Shown here one piece after another: positions 36,612 through 46,184 of a DNA stretch of 64,000 nucleotides; position 1 is the first letter of the stretch; the number at the start of each line of letters is the position of its first letter. The stretch is from JAMXLO01 sp963776505 (lineage in GTDB: Bacteria; Pseudomonadota; Alphaproteobacteria; Acetobacterales; Acetobacteraceae): positions 62,001 through 126,000 of the forward strand of contig CAVZNH010000050.1 of NCBI GenBank assembly GCA_963776505.1. The letters are read 5' to 3'. A model generated the notes under the pieces. That model had not been told where the DNA came from. It worked only from the letters and a program-made list of their open reading frames with translations, and made no database searches. The translations under genes were made by a program, and so were the position numbers.

Positions 36612-38435
36612 ATGAGCGATGCGGTTGCGGAAAAGCATGATTTCGGCGCCGAGGTCGGGCGGCTGCTCGATCTCGTGGTGCACTCGCTCTATTCCGAGCG
36701 GGAAATATTCCTGCGCGAGCTGGTGGCGAACGCCGCCGATGCGATGGACCGGCGCCGCTTCGAGGCACTGACAGATGCCGCCCTCGCTCCGCCGGCCGAG
36801 GCGAAGATCCGCATCGTGCCCGACAAGGGCGCCCGCACGCTGCTTATCGCCGATGACGGCATCGGCATGGGCCGGCAGGAGCTGATCGACAACCTGGGCA
36901 CCATCGCCCGTTCCGGCACCCGCGCATTCGGCGCGGCGCTGGCTTCGGCGAAACCCGAGGAGCGGCCCAGCCTGATCGGCCAGTTCGGCGTCGGCTTCTA
37001 TTCCGCCTTCATGGTGGCGGACCGCGTGGAGGTGACCTCGCGGAAGGCGGGCTCCGAGGAGGCGTTCACCTGGGCGTCGGACGGCGGCGGTGGCCAGTTC
37101 ACCATCGCGCCGGCAACGCGTGAAATCGCCGGCACCGACGTCGTGCTGCACGTGAAGGCGGACGCCGATGAGTATCTCGACCCGATCCGCCTCGAGGCGG
37201 TGGTACGCAAGTGGGCCGACCACATTACGCTGCCGATTACGATTGCCCGCGATGGCAAGGACCTGTCAGCCAACGAGGGCACCGCACTTTGGCGCAAGCC
37301 GCGCGCGGAGATTTCCGAACAGTCGTACAACGAGTTCTATCGGCATCTCGGTCATCTGTTCGATACGCCATGGGCGACGCTGCACTGGCGCGCCGAGGGC
37401 ATGCTGGAGTTCTACGCGCTGCTATTCCTGCCCGGCATGAAGCCGTTCGAACCGTTCGACGGCGATCGCGAGTCGCATGTGAAGCTGCACGTGCGGCGGA
37501 TGTTCATCACCGACAAAGCTGAGCTGCTGCCATCGTGGCTGCGCTTCGTGCAGGGCGTGGTGGACACCGAGGATCTGCCGCTGAACGTCTCGCGTGAGAT
37601 GCTGCAGACCACACCGGTACTCGGGCGGATCCGCAAGGCGCTGATCGGGCGCGTGCTGTCGGAGCTGAAGAACCGCGCGAAGGAGACCGAAGACTACGGA
37701 AAGTTCTGGGACAATTTCGGTTCCGTGTTGAAGGAGGGCGCGTGGGAGGATTCCGAGCATCGCGCAGAGATCGCGCCGCTGCTGCGGTTCAGGTCTTCCG
37801 CGCAGGAGGGATGGACCTCATTGCCGGACTATCTCTCACGGATGCAGGCGGGACAGGACACGATCTGGTACCTGGCCGGCGACAACGCGGATTCGCTGCG
37901 CGCTTCGCCGCAACTCGAAGGGTTCCGCGCGAAGGGGATCGAGGTCCTCCTGCTGTCCGATCCGATCGATGCGTTCTGGCCTGAACGGCTGGATAGTTTC
38001 GAAGGAAAGCATCTGAAGAGTGTGACGCAGGCGCCAGAGGAAACCGACAAGGATGCGGATCAGCCGGACATCTCGCCATTGCTTGCAGCTCTGAAGAAGG
38101 CGTTGGGCGACGAGGTGGCGGACGTGCGCGCGACTGGCCGACTGACCGATAGCGCGGTCGTGCTGGCCGCCGGCGACAAGGGACCCGATCTGCAGATGCA
38201 GCGTCTGTTACGCCGTTCGGGCCGCGCCATGCTGCCTGCGGCACCGGTATTGGAAGTGAACCCGAGACACAGCCTGATCGAGGCGTTGGCGGGAAAGCTG
38301 CAGGATGACGAATTGATCGCGAATGCCGCCGGAACGCTGCTCGATCTCGCGCGCGTGCAGGAAGGCGACCTGCCGCGCGATCCGGCACAATTTGCACGAC
38401 GTGTCACGTTGCTGCTTGGATCATCGCTGGGCTAG
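36612..38435 (+). CDS. htpG: Molecular chaperone HtpG (Hsp90 family)
   Basis: The 607-residue protein has the GHKL ATP site: E-L-V-A-N-A-A-D-A-M-D near 37, D-D-G-I-G-M near 81, and G-Q-F-G-V-G-F-Y-S-A-F near 120. The middle domain contains N-V-S-R-E-M-L-Q (catalytic Arg) near 333, and a dimerisation domain follows. The length fits bacterial HtpG. The family helix usually has N-A-S-D, here N-A-A-D, a minor change. GGAGG lies 8 bases before the ATG. The aminopeptidase gene follows after 27 bases. Confidence 0.94.
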   Translation: MSDAVAEKHDFGAEVGRLLDLVVHSLYSEREIFLRELVANAADAMDRRRFEALTDAALAPPAEAKIRIVPDKGARTLLIADDGIGMGRQELIDNLGTIARSGTRAFGAALASAKPEERPSLIGQFGVGFYSAFMVADRVEVTSRKAGSEEAFTWASDGGGGQFTIAPATREIAGTDVVLHVKADADEYLDPIRLEAVVRKWADHITLPITIARDGKDLSANEGTALWRKPRAEISEQSYNEFYRHLGHLFDTPWATLHWRAEGMLEFYALLFLPGMKPFEPFDGDRESHVKLHVRRMFITDKAELLPSWLRFVQGVVDTEDLPLNVSREMLQTTPVLGRIRKALIGRVLSELKNRAKETEDYGKFWDNFGSVLKEGAWEDSEHRAEIAPLLRFRSSAQEGWTSLPDYLSRMQAGQDTIWYLAGDNADSLRASPQLEGFRAKGIEVLLLSDPIDAFWPERLDSFEGKHLKSVTQAPEETDKDADQPDISPLLAALKKALGDEVADVRATGRLTDSAVVLAAGDKGPDLQMQRLLRRSGRAMLPAAPVLEVNPRHSLIEALAGKLQDDELIANAAGTLLDLARVQEGDLPRDPAQFARRVTLLLGSSLG

Positions 38436-38462
38436 CGCGCCGATGCGATGAGAGAGAATTCG

Positions 38463-39869
38463 ATGCTGGAACAGAGACTCGATTGCCTGGTCGACAGCGC
38501 CGATGCGACGCGGCCGTTGTATGCGATACGCCCGTCCGGGCTTGCCGCGTTTCTCGACGGCCTGTCGCCTGGACAATCGCGCTTTCTCCGCCAGCTCGAT
38601 TTCACGGCTGCTGCGCAGGAACTGCTGTTTTTGCCGGGCGATGAAGGCGTTGTTGGCGCGGTGCTCGGTCTTGGCGACGATATGTCTCCCGCCGCATTCG
38701 GTGGTCTGGCGTTCCGCCTGCCGGAAGGTGCGCCCTGGCGTTTGCAGGCGGGCGAATACGATCCCGCATGTGCCACTCTTGGCTTTTGCCTCGGCGCCTA
38801 TCGCTATGCAGCGCTGAAGGCTGTCAAACGCGGACCGGCGAAACTATTGGCACCCGAGCGGCAGCAGCGCAGCCGTTCAGCCGCCGCCGCAACCTGGATG
38901 GTACGTGACCTCATCAACACGCCCGCCAATCTCCTGGGTCCCGCGGAGCTTGCTGAATTCGCCGCCTTGCTCGGCAAGCATTACGGCGCTGAGGTTGACC
39001 TGGTTTCCGGCGACGCGCTGGTTGAAGCCTATCCGACTGTGGCTGCGGTTGGCCGTGGCTCCGCGCGGCCTGCATACGTCGCGATCCTGCGCTGGTCCGG
39101 AAGTGCTGCACATGCCGATGCGCCGCTCGTTTCGTTATGCGGCAAGGGCGTCTGTTTCGATACCGGTGGTTATGACATCAAACCGTCGAGCGGCATGCTG
39201 CGGATGAAGAAGGATATGGGCGGCGCGGCTACGGTCCTCGGGCTAGCCCGAATGATCATGGAGGCGGACCTTCCAGTGCGGCTCGCGGTGCGTGTTGGCT
39301 GCGTGGAGAACTCAATCTCCGGTACTGCAATGCGGCCGTCGGACGTGATCCGCACGCGCAAAGGCATGACGGTTGAGGTCGGCAACACGGACGCCGAAGG
39401 CCGCTTGGTGCTGTGTGATCTCCTCGCGGAATCGTGTGATGAATCTCCAACACTGCTGATGGATTGCGCCACTCTGACCGGCGCGGCCCGCGTTGCACTC
39501 GGTCCTGATCTGCCCGCGATGTTCTGCAATGACGACGCATGGGCTGACGTGTTGTTGCGTCATGGGCAGGAGCAGCACGATCCATTGTGGCGACTGCCGC
39601 TGTGGTCACAATACGACCGCTGGCTGGACAGCCCGGTCGCCGATCTCAACAACGTGTCGTCGAAGCCGCATGCCGGGGCGATCACGGCAGCATTGTTCCT
39701 ACAGCGATTTGTTGCCTCGGGTATTGCGTGGGTCCATCTTGATCTCTATGCCTGGAACGACCAGTCGTCCCCAGGGCATCCTGAGGGCGGTGAGGCTTAC
39801 GCTATACGCGGGTTGTTCGCCGCACTGGCGGCACGCGTTGAAGGTGCGAACCCGGATCGAGCACCTTGA
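38463..39869 (+). CDS. Leucyl aminopeptidase-family (M17) metallopeptidase
   Basis: The 468-residue protein has a variable N-terminal third and a C-terminal M17 catalytic domain: G-K-G-V-C-F-D-T-G-G-Y-D-I-K near 225, K-K-D-M-G-G-A near 245, and the signature N-T-D-A-E-G-R-L near 309. These supply the two-metal site and the catalytic Lys and Arg. The protein removes N-terminal residues from peptides in the cytoplasm. GAGAGAA lies before the ATG at 38463; the ATG five codons upstream has no ribosome site. It probably shares a transcript with htpG. Confidence 0.9.
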   Translation: MLEQRLDCLVDSADATRPLYAIRPSGLAAFLDGLSPGQSRFLRQLDFTAAAQELLFLPGDEGVVGAVLGLGDDMSPAAFGGLAFRLPEGAPWRLQAGEYDPACATLGFCLGAYRYAALKAVKRGPAKLLAPERQQRSRSAAAATWMVRDLINTPANLLGPAELAEFAALLGKHYGAEVDLVSGDALVEAYPTVAAVGRGSARPAYVAILRWSGSAAHADAPLVSLCGKGVCFDTGGYDIKPSSGMLRMKKDMGGAATVLGLARMIMEADLPVRLAVRVGCVENSISGTAMRPSDVIRTRKGMTVEVGNTDAEGRLVLCDLLAESCDESPTLLMDCATLTGAARVALGPDLPAMFCNDDAWADVLLRHGQEQHDPLWRLPLWSQYDRWLDSPVADLNNVSSKPHAGAITAALFLQRFVASGIAWVHLDLYAWNDQSSPGHPEGGEAYAIRGLFAALAARVEGANPDRAP

Positions 39870-39907
39870 ATAACGTCTACGCGAGCGATATGAAAATACT
39901 TCGCTCG
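39841..39907. promoter_or_regulatory. Two inverted repeats at the end of the M17 gene
   Basis: AAGGTGC/GCACCTT spans the last codons, and CGAGCGA/TCGCTCG with a 12-base AT-rich loop follows the stop codon. They may be terminators, or the second may be an operator for the MarR gene starting 113 bases downstream. No T-run is present. Confidence 0.35.
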
Positions 39908-40019
39908 TGCAATGGAATGGGAATAGGCTATCCGTTTCCTGGTACTCTCAGGCGTCCTAGGATTCAACAAACCAAGGCTGCCACAAATCAAAGCTGTCCG
40001 GGAGCATGAAAGGAACACC

Positions 40020-40424
40020 ATGGCTGTCAGTCCCTCGGCCGACCAGATGGTCGGCATCCTTCGTGAAACCGTCGTTGCTTTGGTCCGACGCGACGGCCCG
40101 GATCTTTCGGCGCGCCAGCTCGGTGTGTTCCTGACGTGCTATCTGCACGACGGCGGGCATACTGTGCGCGGTCTGGCAAGCGACCTCAACGTTTCGAAGC
40201 CGGCCATCACCCGCGCGCTCGACCGGCTGGGTGAGCTCGATTTCGCGCGGCGCAAGGTGGACCCACTGGATCGTCGCAGCATTCTGGTACAGCGGACCTT
40301 GAAAGGCGCCGCCTTCCTGCGTGACCTGCGCTCGATCATGGGTGACGCCACGACTGCCGCGAAGAAGGCACCGCACTCGGCAATGAGTGAGGCACCGAGC
40401 CGGCGTACCGCGACGACGGTATAA
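40020..40424 (+). CDS. MarR-family transcriptional regulator
   Basis: The 134-residue protein contains the winged helix: L-S-A-R-Q-L-G-V-F near 30, V-R-G-L-A-S-D-L-N-V-S-K-P-A-I-T-R-A-L-D-R-L near 52-73, and the wing D-P-L-D-R-R-S near 84. It is shorter than the usual 140-150 residues and lacks a clear first dimerisation helix. GAAAGGA lies 7 bases before the ATG. It converges on the WecA-type gene, and its target is unknown. Confidence 0.82.
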   Translation: MAVSPSADQMVGILRETVVALVRRDGPDLSARQLGVFLTCYLHDGGHTVRGLASDLNVSKPAITRALDRLGELDFARRKVDPLDRRSILVQRTLKGAAFLRDLRSIMGDATTAAKKAPHSAMSEAPSRRTATTV

Positions 40425-40434
40425 AGGCCGGAGC

Positions 40435-41490
40435 TTATCCCCAGCACGTGACGCCCGCGCTCTGGGCGCGACGCGCGACGAAGCCAAGCCAGCACAACTG
40501 GGGCGGCAGCGTCAGCAACGGAATGAACGGCTTGGCCGGCGTGGGAGCGGCCACGAACAGCAGCGCGCAGATGCCGCCGAAGCCAGCGAAACCCCAGTGC
40601 ACCAGCGTGACGGCCGTGGCGGGCAGGCCTGAGCGCTGCGCAACCTGGTAAAGATGGCCGCGGTGCGGCTCGGTCAGGCGTTCACCAGAGAGCGCCCGGC
40701 GGATCAGGGTGAACGCGACGTCGAAAAGCACACCAGACAACAACATCGGGACTATCAGGAACGACAACTCCACGTTGTCGAAGCGGCTTGCCACCACGGC
40801 GAGGATGGCGAGGATGAAGCCGCAGAACTGACTGCCGACATCACCCATGAAAATGCGCGCGCGCGGGAAGTTGAACGGCAGAAAGCCGGCCAGACCCGCG
40901 ACCAGCAGCAGCGCCGCGAAATAGGCGAACCAGCCGCCATGCGCCGCCGCGATGCCGGCGAGGAAACCGGCCGCGATCAGCGCCACACCGCCGGCGAGGC
41001 CGTTCAGGCCATCGATGAAATTCATCGCGTTGGTGGCGAACAGCAGCCACAGGACCGTCAACAACGGCGCCAGCCAACCGATGTCGAGCGGCCGGACATA
41101 CGGCACGCGGTAGTTCACCACGTAGATGCCGCTCGACACCGCGACCACGGCCGCCAAAATCTGAGCGGCAAGCTTGATGGTGAACTTCCAGTCGTAGAGA
41201 TCGTCCAGGAATGCGACGACGGCGATCGCCATCGACGCCTCGATGACGCCGGTGAAGTAAGGATCAGCCAATCGGGCGAATTCGGCGAAGCGGTAAAGCA
41301 CAGCGATGCCGATCAGGAATGCCACCACCACGCCGACCCCGCCGCCCTTCGGCGTATCCCGCGTGTGCACTTTCCGTGGGTCCGGCCGATCCATCACGCG
41401 CACCGCGATCATCACCTGCACCACGGCGGCGGAAAGCAGCGCCAGCCCGGTGGCGAAGGCCAGATGGCGCAGAACGGCGACAAGAGTCAT
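40435..41490 (-). CDS. WecA/MraY-family undecaprenyl-phosphate sugar-1-phosphate transferase
   Basis: The 351-residue polytopic protein has about ten membrane segments. Family motifs include H-T-R-D-T-P-K-G-G-G near 43, D-D-L-Y-D near 97 (Mg site), N-A-M-N-F-I-D-G-L-N-G-L-A-G-G near 155 (catalytic), F-M-G-D-V-G-S near 213, and P-H-R-G-H-L-Y-Q near 276. It transfers a sugar phosphate to the lipid carrier at the start of O-antigen or capsule units. The dehydratase and aminotransferase genes nearby fit this. A UUCG-capped hairpin encloses its ribosome site. Confidence 0.88.
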   Translation of the reverse strand: MTLVAVLRHLAFATGLALLSAAVVQVMIAVRVMDRPDPRKVHTRDTPKGGGVGVVVAFLIGIAVLYRFAEFARLADPYFTGVIEASMAIAVVAFLDDLYDWKFTIKLAAQILAAVVAVSSGIYVVNYRVPYVRPLDIGWLAPLLTVLWLLFATNAMNFIDGLNGLAGGVALIAAGFLAGIAAAHGGWFAYFAALLLVAGLAGFLPFNFPRARIFMGDVGSQFCGFILAILAVVASRFDNVELSFLIVPMLLSGVLFDVAFTLIRRALSGERLTEPHRGHLYQVAQRSGLPATAVTLVHWGFAGFGGICALLFVAAPTPAKPFIPLLTLPPQLCWLGFVARRAQSAGVTCWG

Positions 41491-41492
41491 GC

Positions 41493-41516
41493 GGGCTCCT
41501 CCCGAAGGAGGAGCCC
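41493..41516 (-). promoter_or_regulatory. UUCG-loop hairpin enclosing the ribosome site of the WecA-type gene
   Basis: On the minus strand GGGCTCCTCC-TTCG-GGAGGAGCCC forms a perfect 10-bp stem with a stable tetraloop. The right arm contains the GGAGGAG Shine-Dalgarno; the ATG follows 2 bases after the stem. It lies about 50 bases after the stop of the upstream solute-binding gene, so it could terminate that transcript or repress translation. Confidence 0.6.
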
Positions 41517-41565
41517 GATAACAGCGATCAGTGGTCGATGGCCAGCGCGTGCCGGCCGGCAGTCG

Positions 41566-42912
41566 TCAGCGGAGGAAGCCTTCCAACTCGTCCTTCGCCC
41601 AGGCGATCGATTGCTTGATCGACTGGCCTGACATCAGGCGCGACACCATGCCGGGCTGGATGTTGCGGTTCCAGATCTGCACGGCGATATCCGGCGGTGC
41701 TGAAGAGCCGGGCACGTAATACTGCGCATCGTGCCAAGGCCGCACCGGATAATTGTAGATCGTGCCCTTCGGCGGCTCGACGTCGGCCCAGACAGGCAGA
41801 TCGGACATCGAATCGAACGGCGGAATGTCATAGCCGACCACCGCCGTCGATAGCGTCTCGACCTGTTCGCGTTGCGACAGCCACTCGATGATCTCCTTGG
41901 CCGCGGTCTTGTTCTGAGCGAACGACCAGACGCCCCAGAAATACGGCCGGTGCGGCACCAGCCGGCCCTTCGGTCCCAGCGGATTGGGGAAAGTCCAGCA
42001 ATCCGCCGCAACGTCGGGCGCATCGCGCTTGGCAACCGCCCAGGCCGAGGGCGGGTTCCAGATGTATGCCGCCTTGCCTGAGATCAGCGCGCGGTTGTTC
42101 GAGGCATCGTCCCAGCTCACCGCGTCGGACGGCATGAACTTCACCATCTTCGCGATGTATTCCATGACCTGCATCACGTTGTCGGATTCCACCGTGATGT
42201 TCTTCTTGCCATCGACCAGATCGGCACCGAACGCCCCGAACGTCGCGCCCCAGGTCTGGTTGGCGTCGGTGCTGTTGGAGCCACAGCCGAAGCCGATGGG
42301 AAAGCCGGCCTTGAAGCTCGCTTCCGCCATCTTGAGCTGAGTGTCGTAGGTCCAGTCCTTGGCGGCATCCGGCGTCGACTGATGCGCCGGATACCAGGCC
42401 TGCACGTCGATATTGGCGAACTTCTTCAGCAGGCTGATCCGCCCGCATGACGTGAGCGGCGCGGAGCCCCAGCCGACCGGCACAGCCAGCCAGTGTCCGT
42501 TGGCAACGCCGAGATACTCGTAGGCGTGACCCAGCTTGCCGTATTTCGCGATGAGACGCTGCATCACGTCGTCCATCGGATCGAGCGAGTCGCCGTACTG
42601 CTGCACCGTCCATGAATCGAAAGCGTAGACGTCGTGGCCGGTCTTGGCCTGCGCCTCGGCGGCCATGGTGATGTTGATCTTGCTGCCGATCGAGGTGAGG
42701 AAGTCGAGCTCTACCTCAACCTTGTTCTTCTCGGCCCATTGATCGACCAGCTTCTTCATGGCGGCATCGCCGGTGGGGACCCAGTGATCCCACAGCGCCA
42801 GCTTCAGTTTGCCGGCGGCGCCGGCGGTGCGGATATGCACCAGTGGCAGCGCCGTCGCGGCGGCGCCCAGCTTGAGCGCATTACGGCGCGTCACACGGTG
42901 TCTCGATGGCAT
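41566..42912 (-). CDS. Extracellular solute-binding protein, family 1 (ABC sugar-type), Tat-exported
   Basis: The 448-residue protein begins with a Tat-type signal (T-R-R-N-A-L-K-L-G-A-A-A-T-A-L-P-L, cleavage after A-G-A-A). The mature part begins K-L-K-L-A-L-W-D-H-W-V-P, with the periplasmic-binding fold of the sugar-binding (UgpB/MalE) cluster, including a late P-Y-F-W-G-V-W-S-F. Its ligand is unknown. No permease or ATPase genes accompany it, so it is an orphan or uses components elsewhere. GGGAG lies 8 bases before the ATG at 42912; a GTG three codons upstream is less likely. Confidence 0.85.
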   Translation of the reverse strand: MPSRHRVTRRNALKLGAAATALPLVHIRTAGAAGKLKLALWDHWVPTGDAAMKKLVDQWAEKNKVEVELDFLTSIGSKINITMAAEAQAKTGHDVYAFDSWTVQQYGDSLDPMDDVMQRLIAKYGKLGHAYEYLGVANGHWLAVPVGWGSAPLTSCGRISLLKKFANIDVQAWYPAHQSTPDAAKDWTYDTQLKMAEASFKAGFPIGFGCGSNSTDANQTWGATFGAFGADLVDGKKNITVESDNVMQVMEYIAKMVKFMPSDAVSWDDASNNRALISGKAAYIWNPPSAWAVAKRDAPDVAADCWTFPNPLGPKGRLVPHRPYFWGVWSFAQNKTAAKEIIEWLSQREQVETLSTAVVGYDIPPFDSMSDLPVWADVEPPKGTIYNYPVRPWHDAQYYVPGSSAPPDIAVQIWNRNIQPGMVSRLMSGQSIKQSIAWAKDELEGFLR

Positions 42913-43109
42913 GGAGTACACTCCCTTCGCGGCGCGGATGCTTCCGGCCGTGCTTGTGGTCTGACCTGTCGCGGGAGCGTGGCCGACGGAAGCGGCCTGC
43001 CCACGCGGCCGTGACTATCGGGCCAATCGTGCCGAAATGCGATAGGCAATCCGGTTACCCGGCTTGTGGTGGGATATGACGGCTTGGTCCGCTGCGTTAT
43101 AGGGACCGC

Positions 43110-45045
43110 ATGGCAGCTCGCCCGCCAGTGCAAATCGCTTTGAATATCGCAATCGACGGAGCCTTGGCGGCACTGGCTGTGCCGCTCGCGCGGGCTGTGG
43201 CGGCTCCTTCGGGCGATTGGCTGCATCCGTGGTGGCTCCCGGTGGCCGGTGCGGCGACCCTCCTGCTGGCGGGACTGCCGTTCAGGCTGCCGTGGCAGTT
43301 CTGGCGTTTTGCCGGGATCGATGACCTGCTTGCGGTGGCCTGGTCCAGCGCGCTTGGCGCCGCTCTGCTCGGCTTCGTGCTTGCGCTGACCGGCGCGGCA
43401 TCCGGCAATCCCGCCTTTCCCGTCGTGTATGCACTGACCCTCCTGGTGCTGCTCGGGACGCCACGCGTGATCTATCGCCGCTGGCGCCACCGCCGCAGTG
43501 GTTTGCCCACCGCCAGCAGCTATGCCCCCGACATTCCGTCGGCGCTCGTTGTCGGGGCGGCAGAGGACATCGACCTGTTCCTCCGCGCGCTGGCCTGGGA
43601 TCGGCGGCAGGCGCTGCAGGTCGAGGGGCTGCTGGCGGTCGGCTCACGCCAGACGGGGCGGCGAATCCACGGCCACCCGTTCCTCGGCTCGATCGGGGAT
43701 GCGGCCGCGGTGCTGGAACGGCTGAGCGGCGAGGGGAGGCTGCCGGACACGTTGGTGGTCGCCACACCAGACCTCCCCGGCCAATCGCTCGCCGTCCTGG
43801 TTGAGCAGGCGGAAAGGCACGGCATGCGGATTCGCCGTGCGCCGCGCCCGACATCGCTGGATCCCGCCGGGGTCGGCGGACCGTGCGCGCCAGCTCGAGC
43901 TGCGGCCGATGGCGATCGAGGACCTGCTGAACCGGCCGCAGGTGCCGCTCGACCGCGAGGGCATGGCGCGGCTGATCCAGGGGCGGCGGGTCATCGTCAC
44001 CGGCGCCGGCGGCACGATCGGCAGCGAGCTGGCGCGTCAGGTCGCCGCCCTCGGGCCGGAGCGGCTGATCCTGATCGACAATGGCGAATACGCGCTGTGG
44101 CTGATCGATCTGGAACTGGCCGAGCGCCATCCGCACGTTCCGCGCGAGTCGCTGCTGGTCGACATTCGCGACGAGCCACGCGTGCGCGATGTATTCGAGC
44201 AATGGCGGCCGGAACTGGTGTTCCACGCCGCGGCGCTCAAGCACGTGCCGATGGTCGAGGCCAATCCGCTGGAAGGGCTGCTGACCAATGTCGCCGGCAC
44301 GCGCCATGTCGCCGATGCGGCGCGCGGGGTGGGCGCGCTGGCGATGGTGCTGATCTCCACCGACAAGGCGGTGAACCCGACCTCGGTGATGGGCGCATCG
44401 AAGCGGCTGGCCGAGATGTACTGCCAGGCGCTGGACATCGCGGCGCGCGCCAGCGGGCGTGGCATGCGCTGCATCACCGTGCGCTTCGGCAACGTGCTGG
44501 GCAGCACCGGTTCGGTGGTGCCGCTGTTCCAGCGCCAGTTGGAGCGTGGCGGCCCGCTGACCGTCACGCATCCCGACATGCAGCGCTACTTTATGACCGT
44601 GCGCGAGGCGGTGGGTCTGGTGCTCCAGGCGAGCGTGGTCGGCGCGGGCGATATCGCGCTGCCGTCGGGCGAGGAGGGCGGCATCTTCGTGCTCGACATG
44701 GGCGAGCCGGTGAAGATCGTCGATCTGGCGCGGCAGATGATCCGGCTGGCGGGCCTGACCCCGGAGCGCGACGTGGAGATCCGCTTCACCGGTCTGCGCC
44801 CGGGCGAAAAGCTGCATGAGGAGCTGTTTCACGGCAAGGAGCCGCCGGTGCCGACGGCGTTTCCTGGCCTGCTGATGGCGTCGCCGCGGACGGCCGATCC
44901 GGCCATCGTCGGACGGGCGATCGATGAAATCGCGGCAGCCTGCCGCGGCGGACAGTCGCGCCTGGCGCTCACCCTGCTCGGGCGCCTGGTGCCGGAGTTC
45001 GAACACAACAGCGAAGGACTGATGCCTGTGGTAAATCGCCCATGA
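43110..45045 (+). pseudogene. Membrane-bound nucleotide-sugar 4,6-dehydratase (WbpM/PglF/CapD type), one frameshift
   Basis: The N-terminal 240 residues have four hydrophobic helices and a CoA-binding-like Rossmann domain; the C-terminal 390 residues form the SDR domain in another frame. The extra G is in the GGGG run at 43869-43872. The second part shows T-G-A-G-G-T-I-G-S-E-L (cofactor), S-T-D-K-A-V-N-P-T and V-M-G-A-S-K, where Met replaces the usual catalytic Tyr, a hallmark of the WbpM/PglF dehydratases. Corrected length is about 644. It converts UDP-GlcNAc-type sugars to 4-keto-6-deoxy intermediates. It overlaps the aminotransferase start by 4 bases. Confidence 0.84.
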
Positions 45046-46184
45046 CCGCGCGTCCGGCCATTCCGTTCATTGATCTGAAGGCGCAGCAGGGGCGTATCGC
45101 GGGCGAGCTGCGCCGGCGGCTGGATGGCGTGCTGGCGCACTGCCAGTTCATCCTCGGCCCCGAGGTCGCCGAGCTGGAGGCCGAACTGGCGCGGTTCTGC
45201 GGCGCCAGGCATTGCGTGGCGGTCAGTTCCGGCACCGATGCGATCCAGATCGCCTTCATGGCCGAGGGCATCGGGCGCGGTGACGCGGTGTTCCTGCCGG
45301 CCTTCACCTACACCGCGACGGCCGAGGTGCCGCTGGTACTGGGCGCCACACCGGTGTTCGTCGATGTCGATCCGCGCACCTTCCAGATCGATCCGGCACA
45401 TCTGGCGCAGCCGTGTCGCCGAGGTGCGGCGGGCACGGGAGGCTGCGGCCACGCGCGCTGATCGGTGTCGATCTGTTCGGCCAGCCGGCTGACTGGCCGG
45501 CGCTTGCCGCCATTGCGCATCGCGAAGGCCTGTTCACTCTCGATGACCTCGCACAGAGCTTTGGCTGCACGCTGCACGGCAGGCCGCTGGGTTCCGCGGC
45601 GGATGCCACCGCGACCAGCTTCTTCCCGTCGAAGCCGCTGGGAGCTTACGGCGATGGCGGCGCGCTGCTCACCGAAAGCGATGAACGCGCGGCGCTGTAT
45701 CGCAGCCTGCGCACACACGGTGAAGGCACTTCACGCTACGAGGTATTGCACACCGGGATGAACGGCCGGCTGGATTCGATGCAGGCGGCGGTGCTGCTGG
45801 CGAAGCTGACGGTGTTCGCCGATGAGCTGGCAAGCCGCGAACGCGTCGCCCGCTACTACGATTCGCGACTCGGCAATGCGGTGGTGACGCCCGGCGCGCG
45901 TTCCCGACAGCACCAGTTCGTGGGCAATCTACGCCATCCTGCTGCGCGATGCGGCGATGCGTCAGCACGTGCAGGCCTCGTTGCGCAGGGACGGCGTGCC
46001 GACGGCCATCTACTATCCACGCCCGCTGCATCTGCAACCGGCCTATTGTGGCCATCATGACGGCACGCGTCTGCCGGTGTCGGAGGACCTGGCGGAGCGC
46101 ATTCTTGCTCTGCCGATCCATCCTTATCTCGGCGCGGCTGACATGGCGCATGTCTGCGACTGCCTGCTCGCCGCGGTGAGCTGA
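45042..46184 (+). pseudogene. DegT/DnrJ/EryC1/StrS-family sugar aminotransferase, three frameshifts
   Basis: The reassembled protein is about 380 residues. It begins I-P-F-I-D-L-K-A-Q-Q and includes S-S-G-T-D-A-I-Q (PLP phosphate site), D-D-L-A-Q-S-F-G, and the PLP lysine in F-F-P-S-K-P-L-G-A-Y-G-D-G-G. The C-terminus has Y-Y-P-R-P-L-H-L-Q-P-A-Y. Three single extra bases, near 45405, 45452 and 45918, break it; each correction recovers family-like sequence. With the overlapping dehydratase gene it would make 4-amino-4,6-dideoxy sugars, as in PglF-PglE or WbpM-linked pathways. The density of lesions with intact motifs suggests sequence error. Confidence 0.82.
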
